Of a DNA stretch of 64,000 nucleotides, positions 11,153-22,247 are shown one piece after another. The position numbers and the translations under genes are program-made. How positions within the stretch are numbered: position 1 is the first letter of the stretch; each line of letters begins with the position of its first letter. Source of the DNA: Liolophura sinensis (Eukaryota; Mollusca; Polyplacophora; Chitonida; Chitonidae). The stretch is from positions 16,353,717 through 16,417,716 of the forward strand of contig NC_088305.1 of NCBI RefSeq assembly GCF_032854445.1. The letters are read 5' to 3'. The notes below the pieces were generated by a model that did not search any database, had not been told where the DNA came from, and worked only from the letters and a program-made list of their open reading frames with translations.

Positions 11153-14100
11153 TAATATAAAATATATAAAAACCTTTCCAGGGTTTGCAGGCAAATTAAA
11201 ACTAATTTTAATGGTTCATTTACCACAGCACATTTTAAGTGTTAATGAAAGCAAATTTTACAGCAAAATGTTGTCCTGCCTTTCATGTCGCACTTGTAAA
11301 ATCAAACGCTTGCATACATCGCATGGTACATTTGCTTCACCTCTCCCGTCATTGCCTCATTACAGTCACATATTAAAAAAAAAGTACTGCAGCTAAACAT
11401 ACATGTCTAATGATAAGAAATATTAGTGGCATAATTTTGACTTCCCAGTTTAAATAACGATCTGACATCATTTGAGTTTATAATCTACCTAGACTCATAA
11501 CATGTACAAGACACAAGACAAGTACATGTACCACAATGGCAAGAGAGTACCACAAAAACATGTACCACTGACGAGAAAGTACCACATGTACATGTGCCAC
11601 AGTGACAAGGTGGTTTAAGTCAGTTCCGGTTTGCTTTCACGCTAGGCAGAAAACCAGGGTGTATTAGTCCCCTTGGGTTTGCGTTTATGCTAGGCAGAAA
11701 ACCAAGGCGTTTAAAGTTAGCACGGGCTCACGTTCATGCTAGGCAGAAAATCAAGATGTTTTAAGACGAAACAGGGTTGCATTAATGCTAATGGCAGAAA
11801 ACCAAGGTGTTCTAAGTCAGGATGGGTTTGCGTTTATTGCTTAAAGCAGAAAACCAAGGTGTTCTAAATCAGGATGGATTTGCGTTTATTGCTTAAAGCA
11901 GAAAACCAAGGTGTTCTAAATCAGGATGGGTTTGCACTTATTGCTTAAAGCAGAAAACCAAGGTGTTCTAAGTCAGGATGGGTTTGCGTTTATTGCTTAA
12001 AGCAGAAAACCAACGTGTTCTAAGTCAGGATGGGTTTGCGTTTATTGCTTAAAGCAGAAAACCAAGGTGTTCTAAGTCAGGATGGGTTTGCGTTTATTGC
12101 TTAAAGCAGAAAACCAAGGTGTTCTAAGTCAGGATGGGTTTGCGTTTATTGCTTAAAGCAGAAAACCAAGGTGTTCTAAGTCAGGATGGGTTTGCGTTTA
12201 TTGCTTAAAGCAGAAAACCAAGGTGTTCTAAGTCAGGATGGGTTTGCGTTTATTGCTTAAAGCAGAAAACCAAGGTGTTCTAAATCAGGATGGGTTTGCG
12301 TTTATTGCTTAAAGCAGAAAAACAAGGTGTTTTAAGTCAGGATGGGTTTGCGTTTATTGCTTAAAGCAGAAAACCAAGGTGTTCTAAATCAGGATGGGTT
12401 TGCGTTTATTGCTTAAAGCAGAAAAACAAGGTGTTTTAAGTCAGGATGGGTTTGCGTTTATTGCTTAAAGCAGAAAACCAAGGTGTTCTAAGTCAGGATG
12501 GGTTTGCATTCATGCTTAAAGCAGAAAACCAAAGTGTTTTAATCAGGATGGGTTTGCATTCACGCTTAAAGCAGAAAACCAAGGTGTTTTAAGTCAGGAT
12601 GGGTTTGCATTCATGCTTAAAGAAGAAAACCAAGGTGTTTTAAGTCAGGATGGGTTTGCATTCAGTGATGTCATGGTTCTGATGGGGCATTCAACTTCAT
12701 ACATACTTAACACATCAGGATTTCCAGCTACGCTAATTAGCGCTAACTTCAAAGTTCAAACATATCTGAGTTCTTATGAAGTCATGGCCACAAGTGCACA
12801 AAGGGGCGCAAAAAGTTGGAAGAATGAAAATGAAAATATGTTTGGCTCCCGTCACAAACAATTGGCCATGACAGCGTCAATATTGGGCAGAAAATTATAC
12901 AGGAAAATAGATGATTAATGCCGTCAATATTGGAGACACCCTGGTAACAGCCAGGAATGAGCGGGAGACCTTCCATCATGGGGCCTCCGTTAAACAAGGC
13001 TGTACGCAGGACACGCTGTTTGTCGTATGTGACAGACAGCCCAACTAAACTCTTGCTAGGTTCCGTTTTCGCCACGATCGTTACTGGAACTGTTTATTTG
13101 TCAATTCCACACACTCACAGAGCATGTCCCCCCCCCACTTGTCAAAGCCTTGTAACGGCAGTCAGGACACATTTTGACCCCCCTGCAAACTGATCAGGTC
13201 TCCTAGCAGTTACTCAAACTCTGGCCAGCACCGATAAAACAGTACACAGCCAAATAACCTCTCTACAGTCTAATGGGAGAGTAAATTTGTGATGACTGGA
13301 AAGGGAATGCTATTTCGCCTACACCTCTCTGCTTAAAAAAAATTTAATTAATACCTTGGCACTTAAGAGACAATTCTCCATATCCCAGCAAGACTTTAGT
13401 AAGGAGATTTCAGCTATAACCACATGTATACATAACTCTATAGGACAGGTGGGAAAAACTATTTATACCAGTAAGTACAAGCAGACAGAGACCATTAGCT
13501 GCATAGCACACTGGATTTCCTTTGATTATTACCATAATTAATATGATTTCCTGAGCATCTATTATTAATTATAATATATGCATAATTCTGAAGATGCTAT
13601 GGGTGCTGAGGTCCTCAAATGCTAAGCACACAGCTGAGGTACTAATTAATAACTTACAGGTATTAACAATTGTAAGAGGCATGGGAATTAAACACCAACA
13701 GTTTTTTTTCTTTTTACAATGCACATACTACAGTTTTGAGAACCAATAAAACTACCATTGTAAAAATCGACCTTAAATTTTGCCCTTGAGATATTCTGAG
13801 AGTTCTAATTGTCTTAAAAAGCTGTTCAGCTTTGTTCGGAAGATTGAGTGATATCGAACTCAAAAGTATGTTTCAGTCGCCACTAAGTAATATTTCACGT
13901 AAAATCTACCAAATGCTCAGTCAAAGCAGTTCATATAGTTTACAAAATGGATGAAGGGTTTAACATGGAACTTATCAAATTTTCAGACATATTACATATG
14001 GATGAGGAGTCACTAGGTGTCTGCTTGTGTCTTCTTGTGGCAGGGCGAGCCCATGTCGTCAAAGTATGCAGCACTGAGTGCCAAGTGAGGCAGCAACAAG

Positions 14101-15372
14101 TACCATTTTTAAAGTCTTTGGTATGACCCAACCCAGGTTGTAGATTAAAGAAAGCAAGAAATGTACAAGTGCACAAATCCCAGTGAAATTGCAGGTGACA
14201 TTTTTACAAGGCAAATTTTTTTTAAATAGTTCTCATCACAACTACAAGTGCAGGATGTAAATTGAATTTTAGGAAATGAGAATTACTTTGAAAAAAATAG
14301 ATAGTTCCACCATAAAAAAAAAACCCTTACACAAGTGCCCTCTATTGATAAAGCTTTACATTTGCATTTGGCGTTGTCAGTTACATGTTATTCTGCACCA
14401 AGGCGACTGCAGAGGATCAAGCATAGAATGTGCAGAAAAATAAGTTACAAGAGAAGGCTTTCACTGTATTAAAGGAACAAAATGTCCATCGCAGAAAATA
14501 CATTTCATTTCCTACTGAAATAAGTAAAAGAGTTTAACAGACTTGTATTAAACACATTCAAAGCAGTAAAACGTGTGAAACGTATACTGTGGGAAATATG
14601 TTGTTTTTGTATGTGAAAATTTTAACAACAACTAAAAGCCAAATACTGAATGTAATACTGGAAAAAGGAAAATATTGAAATATTTTGTCGTAGAATAGAT
14701 AAACACAGCCATATCCAATGCTGCGTATAAAGCAATTTTCAAAAAACGGGCAAATAATACACAATGTCTTCCGCTACGTTCTGTTACGGTGTCGGCAGAC
14801 CACGGGAAAATCGACAGCTGGCATCGACAAGCCGCCCCGCCTCGATGCGCCTCGAGCCCGGGACGACGGCAGAGAAGAGCCGTGCTGAAGTCCGTTAAAA
14901 ATAGCCGGGGCAGAAGCGCTATGACAGAGGCACAGCTGTATTTTTCACTGTGTAAGGCACGTAAGAACTGACCGAAGAGAGCTTAACAGGGGGACCTCAA
15001 CGATTATCTAAGCAAAATTCGGCCTCACTGTCCCCCAGTTTACCTCCAGAATCAACGTCCAGTAAAAGATATGGCCTAAATTCGACAAGTACTGAAGAGA
15101 TAAGCGAGAGTTAAGCTTAGGAATTGAGTATGAGACAGTCGGTAAATCCACGGCCTATTATGAACCTCAATCCGCCATGATTAGGTTAGGCTACATGGAG
15201 CTGTGAGGCCGGGGCAGCCAAATCGACTTGGCGACCCGTGCAAATCCATGGCGATTATGGACAGTTCAGGCGACCTAATGGAACAAAAAGCTGACTTACC
15301 CCTAGCTGAGACAATAGACAGGGATAGCAGTAGTAAAGCTACCCCTGCAAACATCATGGTAAGCACTGACAT
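10238..15372 (-). CDS. RECK: RECK (reversion-inducing cysteine-rich protein with Kazal motifs), 5' part; join of 15372-15300 and 10296-10238
   Basis: Two minus-strand exons join in phase to give 44 residues: a hydrophobic signal peptide, then PQCCSDLTRHSPCRYACEQ. The CC-x8-C-x3-C-E-Q pattern has the same spacing as the first cysteine-knot repeat of vertebrate RECK. RECK is known as a GPI-anchored cell-surface glycoprotein that restrains matrix metalloproteinases and acts as a Wnt7 co-receptor. Splice sites are strong: donor GGGTAAGTC after exon 1, acceptor TTTTCTGCCCACAG and donor CAGGTAAGC around exon 2. Exon 1 ends in phase 1 and exon 2 in phase 0. I found no third exon in 1-10237, so intron 2 probably continues past the left edge. 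The identification rests on one knot plus the signal peptide, so another protein with the same knot is possible. Confidence 0.7.
11085..11147. repeat. (TA)n microsatellite
   Basis: About 31 uninterrupted TA dinucleotides, followed by AATAATAATAT. Confidence 0.95.
11636..12665 (+). repeat. 52-bp minisatellite in RECK intron 1
   Basis: About 19 copies of a unit with GCAGAAAACCAAGGTGTTCT and CAGGATGGGTTTGCGTTTAT. The first four units are diverged (GCTAGGCAGAAAACC) and the last few use CATTCATGCTTAAAG, so homogenisation is strongest in the middle. Confidence 0.93.
12666..15299. other. RECK intron 1 between the 52-bp array and exon 1
   Basis: Unique AT-rich sequence with one SINE B fragment (13995-14145). 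A GC-richer block at 14780-14970 (for example GCCGCCCCGCCTCGATGCGC) lies downstream of RECK exon 1 and could be part of its CpG-rich promoter region. A minus-strand frame at 13075-12950 has coding-like codons but no splice support. Confidence 0.4.
13995..14145 (-). mobile_element. SINE family B-related fragment in RECK intron 1
   Basis: GATGAGGAGTCACTAGGTGT, TCTTCTTGTGGCAGGGCGAG and TTTGGTATGACCCAACCCAG match the 29222 copy. Confidence 0.65.
15300..15372 (-). CDS. RECK: RECK exon 1: start codon and signal peptide
   Basis: The ATG at 15372 begins MSVLTMMFAGVALLLLSLSI followed by VSAR: a short N-region, a hydrophobic core and a VSA cleavage-type end, i.e. a classic signal peptide. The frame stays open upstream to an ATG at 15534, but starting there would bury the signal behind 54 low-complexity residues, so the 15372 start is preferred; it has G at -3. 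The exon ends at 15300 before GTAAGT, in phase 1. Confidence 0.7.
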
Positions 15373-15760
15373 GGCTTTAAGTTGGCGGCGTGCATGTTGT
15401 CCCGTGTCTTTAACCGCTGCTGCTGCTCCACTACTGCGGCCGCCTGCCCACGTTGTATGCGGCAGCCCACAACAAAAGGCTGTGCCGCGACCCCCCCTGC
15501 TATCCATTAGCTCGCTCCTAGCAAGCATTAACACCGTATAGCGGGTCTTCTACCCTCTCCGGAATCGAAAACCTCGAATTACCCTCCCCAAATTATGTCT
15601 GGCTAAATATATTCTCTTGTGCGATGATTTACCGGGAAGTTGACCCATTTTCCGTGGACACGACGTTACGCCATTGCATTAGTTGTACTACACACACCGC
15701 TCAAACAGACCGAAGGGGGTGTGCGCGCTAAACGGAACGCTAAATAATTATTTGAATAAG
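15373..15760 (-). promoter_or_regulatory. Probable RECK 5' UTR and promoter region
   Basis: The sequence upstream of the RECK start codon is richer in G+C and CpG than its surroundings (for example GCGGCCGCCTGCC near 15436 and GCCGCGACC near 15484), as expected of an unmethylated promoter. No clear TATA box is placed. The extent is approximate. Confidence 0.4.
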
Positions 15761-16801
15761 GAATGAGCAATTACTGTGATCGCTCCTCGTCCAATAGACA
15801 GTCGTTTCGAGACGATTTGTTACGCTGAGTGGCTTATAATCAGTTCTGATGGAGGGGTGATTTTATAAGCTCTGGCGTTAAACGGATTCAATGAAAGATT
15901 TGATAGGCTGAGTATTTTCTTGGAGGGATGGGGGTTTGCAGCTAAGCTGTAAAGCTAGATTGCAAGAAGCCCTATATATCCCCTCGTATATACTCTATTG
16001 TGGTCGGGGGATTTGAGCAGATCGCTGTACAAACTGAGAGCAAAGCCAAGTAAGTTTACTACGCTGGTGATAAGTGGCCCCCGACAACGTTTTTAAGCCA
16101 TGCGACAGAATGCGATTGAAGCCAGCCAGTTAAGGTCGAGAGAATGTATTAAGAGGGGAAATAAAGATTTACCGATACCGTTGGAGAAGTAACGAAAAAA
16201 GAGAAAGAGAGAGAAAAAATGAAATCAAAGGCAAAGGCCTCTTTTCTTATTACTCTACCTACAGATATGGGAATATATTTGGGCTTTTTAGCCTCCACTA
16301 AAAAAAAGAAAATGATCTGCTAATTTTAAAACAAAGTTTTTCAATGTCTGAATGATGCTAAAATGTATTTTACTGTTATAACACAATATACTGTGTTATA
16401 TTCAAAATATTATCCTATTAGTCCAATGCAATGTTGAGTCAAAAGGACGAGTGTGCTATACGTAACAGAATAATTCACCACAGTCACAGAATACATTTTG
16501 CTTTTTTGTTTTTCGGAGTGTTTTAAGGGGATATTTCTTTATACACCAATCACAAAATCGTATACGTAATCCGGTATGGTAAGCAGTATAGGGCTGAAAA
16601 CCTATCTACAGGCCTATATATAAGCCCTTAATGCAATTTCGGTCATACATTTTTGAATACCGTATCTTTACCTAATAAAAGATATATGAACTACTGTTTG
16701 AACGAACAATCGTGGTCACATAAGATATATGAAGTGTCAGATGGGGGCGGAGGCATTTCACGCAATATCACATAATACGTTATAATCGTGTCGCTGTTAT
16801 A
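15761..16801. other. Intergenic upstream of RECK
   Basis: No gene or repeat family supported. AT-rich, with a purine-rich run near 16195-16225. Confidence 0.4.
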
Positions 16802-17017
16802 CATGGTGTCCCAGAAGTCGTGCATCATCCAGGTTGAGGTTGAATGCTTGAGCTACAGAGCGGTGTGCTGCCCCAACTCTTCCAAACATTCTTGTACTGT
16901 TAGTTTATTAGCCATAATTAACTCTGAAAGGGAGAAAAAATTTAAAATCAGTATTAAATCTGAAACAGAAAAAAAAAAATGAAAATCAGGATGGTGCACG
17001 ACTTCTGGGACACCCTG
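16802..17017. mobile_element. 216-bp MITE with mariner-type terminal inverted repeats
   Basis: 29-bp inverted ends (16802-16830 and 16989-17017) share GGTGTCCCAGAAGTCGTGCA with two mismatches between arms. TA flanks both sides (16800-16801 and 17018-17019), the target duplication of Tc1/mariner elements. The inside is A-rich with no complete transposase. Confidence 0.8.
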
Positions 17018-17883
17018 TATATGCTGCACGGCACGCATTAAAGGCCCCATAGTTAATGTGTCGGTCTATCGCAGTGTGTCGCTCCACTTCGGCCGGGATA
17101 AAGGATTACGCTATACAAATTCCCCTAGGAGCCCTTATTTGATAACAATTAAATGGGCAACGCAATTAATCATTAAGTTCCACTTATAACAGGCCATACC
17201 TTTAACTTCTACCCAAATGCCCTGCCCGGTAAATCTAAGCGATTGTTCTATATTATACTTCTATATTGTTCTACATATACTTACATGGTTTACAGTTTTG
17301 TGCTTTATGGCGTGGACCTATATATAGGCCTATGTTATGTGTGTGTCCCAGAAATACTGCTCAGTTATGTGATTATCAGTGCAATGTAATTCTTCTAATG
17401 TTTATGAGGTATTAGCCGCCGTTCTGGCAGCAAAATGTTACATTTCTGTTTGACATTTTTTCAGAAAAGCAAAGACCATGTGACAGAAGAGAAATGGTGT
17501 GTTTCGGTTCTACAGTTACGTGTATTTTGGCTTAAAAGAGCAGACATGATGTCCCAAAGATTTTGTTTCATTTGACATACATTTATTGGCGTATAAACAG
17601 ACCAGTTTCATAAAATTACTTCATTATTTCAGTTTGTCACTTTGGTTTTCTCCACTCATGAATCCATAAATCTCATGTATAGGTGAAACTTCGTTAAACG
17701 CCTATTACACAGTTAAAAAATGTAATATTTCACGATTTGTTTTGTTCTCTATATGGTTCACCAGCTGACGTTAATTAGCCAGAACTGTATGTATATTGTA
17801 TGTGTGACATATAGTACACATAGACCTCAATATATATTGAGGCCTATGCACGATAAATTGGTCGTCTCATCCATCGCATATGA

Positions 17884-18195
17884 GTGAGTGAATGCTTGGG
17901 GTTTAACGTTGTATTTAACAATTGCTCAGTCACATGACACCGACGGAATCCCCATAGTGCATGCAATCCTTGTTGCAGGACGGATTTCCTGCCGCTCTTT
18001 TATGTAGTGCTGCTTCACTGAGGCGCCTTACCGGGTCAACCAGTCGTTGCAATATCCCCTTCATGCTGAACGCCAAGAGAGGGAGTTATAACTTTCTCTT
18101 TTAAGGTCTTAGGTGTGACTCGACCCAGGATTGACCCTGGATCTATCGCTCCCGAAGCGGAGGCTCTACCAACTATGCTATCGGGGGCCGGTCCC
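17884..18195 (-). mobile_element. SINE family B, near full-length
   Basis: On the minus strand a tRNA-like head (GCATAGTTGGTAGAGCCTCC; B box GGGTCAATCCTGGGTCGAGT) is followed by a body with GGCGTTCAGCATGAAGGGGA and ends AACGTTAAACCCCAAGCATT. Different head and body from family A. Confidence 0.85.
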
Positions 18196-18754
18196 ATTGC
18201 ATATATTCATTCGAAGTTATGACGTAGTGTTTAGTGAGAGAATGGTGTTTTACGTCGGAGTCGTGAAAAATATTACGATTATACGACAGTTAGCGTAATG
18301 GGAGGAGAAAAGATTGTGATTAATAAAGATCTCTGGTGTAAAACGTATTACCTGCATGGTATGTGTTTGCACTATATACGGTGTATAAATCGTGAAGCAT
18401 GAAATGACTGCATATGCCTTGATTATATGGTTTCAACTGTATATATATATATATATATATATATCCTCGGATATGTCTTCGGATTTATCAGTTCATGCAT
18501 AGTTTCCAAGTTGTTTTGGCCTTTTGATCCCTGGGCCAGTACGAGTCAGCCGTCTTTCCACGACGTCTAACGAGAAAGTAAGACATCACTACGTGCATAT
18601 TAACCCTTTGTTTAGGATGTATCTAAAGAAAGTAAGCATCATGTATACAAGTATATTTCCATGACCTCTGGTGACACGAAACTTAATAGCAACATATCTA
18701 TACCTGCGGGATTTGTTTTGTATGTAGACTTGTGTAATGTTACACATCTCTCAC

Positions 18755-18840
<86 letters not shown>

Positions 18841-18853
18841 TGTGTGTGTGTGT
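18755..18853. repeat. Compound (TA)n(TG)n microsatellite
   Basis: TATATA run passing directly into ~36 TG units with one TATG break. Confidence 0.95.
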
Positions 18854-19539
18854 TTTGTAATTATATCGACGCATTTCCCTTCCCAGGACCTTAATTGTTG
18901 TCGTGCGTGTGTGTATAGGAAATACCAACAGTTTGGCCCACGGTGCCACGCGCGGCAACCGTAACGGGTGGACACCGAGGATTTGCCCAGCAGCTAACCC
19001 TGGACACGTGAAGCGGCGTAAATAAGCCTATACCCTTGCCAAATCATGTCTCAAGCTGTGTTCCCCAAGCAGTTTGAAGGACCAGTCAACACCTGAAAAA
19101 TAAGCAAAAATTAAATTCAAATTTATAGTTGACGCTTTGCAAATTTCGTGGGGCTATATCCAACATGCATGGCAGGTTTTCCCTGCGGGCGTTTGATCTC
19201 GGAGTGTTGGGGTAGAGGGATGAGGGGTAGGAGAGTGGAACTTGAGGGGTGGGGTGGGGTAACAGCTGTATGCATGTGTAATATGATTGCCAGTTTTAGG
19301 CTTTCCAAAATGTTCTTATTTTTTTCTTCTAGTTTTACTGACTGATTGATTGATTGCTTGATTGATTGGTGTATTACCGGCTTACTCAAAAATATGTCAC
19401 ATGAAAACCAGCGGCTCAGGAGATTACAGCGCTCTGGCTCGCTGCGACTGCAGGATAGGCGCCTGACCAATGAGGTCATGTCTGTGAATCCTGCTCTTTC
19501 TGCGGCCTCAAGTCAGGTAGTTTATCAGGTTTATTACCA

Positions 19540-20085
19540 CATATCAACCATTTGTCCATCATACCTTACACCAAACCTCAAGCACCAGTACGTATAAACC
19601 ATGTGTCCATCATGCTTTACACCAAACCTCAAGCACCAGTACGTATAAACTATGTGTCCACCATGCCTTACGCCAAACCTCAAACACCAGTACGTATAAA
19701 CTATTTGCCTATCATGGTCAGGAGAAAGCCTAAAACTCAAAACTCTTACACCAAACCTCAAGCACCAATACGTATAAACCATGTGTCCACCATGCCTTAC
19801 ACCAAACTTCAAGCACCGGTAGGTATAAACCATTTGTCCATCATGCCTTACACCAAACCTCAAGCACCAGTACGTATAAACCATTTGCCTATCATAGGCA
19901 GGGGAAAGCCTAAAACTCAAAACTCTTTCACCAAACCTCAAGCACCAGTACGCATAAACCATTTGTCCATCATGCCTTACACAAAAGTCCAAGCACCAGT
20001 ACGTATAAACCCTTCGTTCATCATGTCTTAGACGAGAGCTCAAGCACTAGTACGTATAAACCATGTGTGTCCATCATGCCTTACA
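19540..20085 (+). repeat. 51-bp minisatellite open on both strands
   Basis: About ten copies of a unit with CATGCCTTACACCAAACCTC and AAGCACCAGTACGTATAAAC, twice interrupted by GGAAAGCCTAAAACTCAAAA. 51 bp is 17 codons, giving open frames of ~160 codons on both strands; no gene is called. Confidence 0.9.
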
Positions 20086-22200
20086 CGAAATGAAGATGGA
20101 GATCAAGTGGTTGCCCTAGCCTGGTTGAAAACAAAATGGACACCCAATGATGATTTCTTTCAAAGAATACACTGTCGCTGACAGATATTCAGTAGTCATT
20201 TTCCTATGCATTTTTCTTCACCCAGGACATCTGTTACTACTATCACGTGGTCTCTAGCTTGCGGGCCTTCTTATAGATATTCTGTAGGACGGAAATTTTA
20301 CGAAGCTTCCTACAGGTTTCAATAGAACCCAACCACGACCATGCGAGCGCGGTCAAATATATAAAGCGAACATAGTCATCCAGGGCTACCGTCACCTTTA
20401 CCTGTACCCAACTGCCTGTCCATGGACGTGTCAACCTTTTTCCAGCCTCATTAACAGACCGAACATCCATTGACACACCACGTTCGCCAAGTTGACGAAA
20501 CCGTGTCGCCTAAATTGGCTGTTTGTTTAGCACCCGTCATAAAATTCTCGCATTCTTCTACAAAACACTGCCGGCACAAAACAAAATAGGGCAAAACGAC
20601 CGAATGACGGCGATGGCGAGACGGGTCTATATACGCCTTCATGGTAAATATACGCTCAAAGCTACACTTTGCAGTGCATATGCAAACACATGTTCCTATA
20701 TAATCCGATGGTACCGCTACCTTTTGCGGAACCGTGTTCGCAGATGTGACGTTAAAATGTCAGCCGGCATTTCACACGGTCTGTTTGTACTATATTATGG
20801 CATACAAAACCCCTTTTAAATAACGCTCTTTTAGGTGTTTAAGGGAAAAAATAATGTCAGGTCTTAAACGGTATAACTTTATTCAATCCAAACAGCTTTC
20901 ATATACGTGTTTTAATTACAGCCTTCCCAGCTATCTGCAGTGACATTTTAGACGTGTGCAGAAGTTTATTTTAACCGCTGAATGTATATTTGTCTTCATA
21001 GTAGAAAGATATCGGTTGGCTAATTGCTGGCGTGTCATTATATCCCAAAAGGCACCTTTTTCATTGACGTTTTTAACCGGGTAAACAAAAGCGAACATAA
21101 ATATTTTTAATGACACAGCTACAGTAACAAGTTTTCAGCAACATTTACATCAGCATTTTGATTGTTTGTTTGTAAAGTATATTTTCAGTAAAGATTGGAT
21201 GTTGCCGAAATTATGTTGCTGTGAATTTTAAAGTGACAATTGTTATTGCATGGTTCTAGATCAGCGAGCACTCTTTCATTTTCTCCCGATCGAAGTACGC
21301 GAATAGTATGAACATGTATGGTCTTGCAGGTTCTTCTTTATACCGTTACACTTATTTAAAAATACAAATGCTTAAAATGAAAAGCTGGGAGTAATAAAAT
21401 CAGTATTTGTCAGATTCTATAATACTTTTTTTTCATGCAATTATTGCCACAATGAAGTATTAAAACATGAATTTGAACATAACATGCCTTAACATACTCC
21501 ACAGCTTAACTTTCAGAAACACTGGTCCCAGTCGTTCAAAATTGGTTCAAGGCTAAGTACCGGTACAAGATTTAACTTTAAGACAAGTCTTCTATTTTGT
21601 ACTAGGGCTTGCATACCAGTACATTCAGTGTGAACAACAGCTGCTGCTGTTATACTTTGATTTTGGACAACTACACTGGCTGCGAAGGTTGGCTAAATTT
21701 TTTAATATAAGATATGACTTAATACCAGTCTTAGCTTATACACTTTTGAAAAACTGCGCCCTGATTTATAGCCTACTTTTCCATTCATTAACGTGGAACT
21801 CGGTTTTTTCGACTGTGCTGTCCTCAATATGTCGACACTGTAGGCTACCAAAATATGTCTTCTCTAATTCTGCAGTAATTCTGACTTCATATCTCCTTGG
21901 TATTTATGAATAATAAACACCATAACGTCACAATTATCGCAAATGTTGGCTACCTCATGCATCGGCAGCAAGACAAACTTCATCAATCGCCATTTTTAAT
22001 TCGAATCGGCCGCACTTGGCATCGTCCGGGAAAGAAGATAAACTCGTGGAGCGATTGAATTGGAACCAATGAGATTATAAGGTTAACTGATAAATTATTC
22101 TGGAGTCTATCATCACTATAATAAAACTATTGCGAAAAAACATAAGACTGGGATGAGCAGCCGAGTCTACCATAACAACGGAGTCACGTGATTCTAAAAT
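20086..22200. other. Intergenic, unassigned
   Basis: Only short frames; no recognised repeats or splice-site pairs. Confidence 0.4.
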
Positions 22201-22247
22201 GGCGGTGTGCAAAGTTCTGACGCTTAAGTCTTTATTATTCCTACATG
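22201..22247 (+). CDS. Possible first coding exon of an unidentified plus-strand gene
   Basis: CTAAAATGGCGG opens MAVCKVLTLKSLLFLH, and the exon ends CATG|GTAAGG, a consensus donor. A CCAAT element (AACCAATGAG near 22065) and the E-box TCACGTG near 22184 lie upstream, and AAAATGGCGG fits a YY1-type start-site motif. No convincing second exon was found; a weak candidate follows CTTTCAATAG at 23095. Confidence 0.3.

Noticed and set aside
12782..13075. 97-codon minus-strand frame with coding-like LSVTYDKQRVLRTALFNGG
   Set aside because: No convincing acceptor, no family, and it lies in RECK intron 1 between a minisatellite and unique DNA.
15203..15541. 112-codon plus-strand frame opposite RECK exon 1
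   Set aside because: Shadow of the GC-rich RECK first exon; the minus strand has the signal peptide and strong donor.
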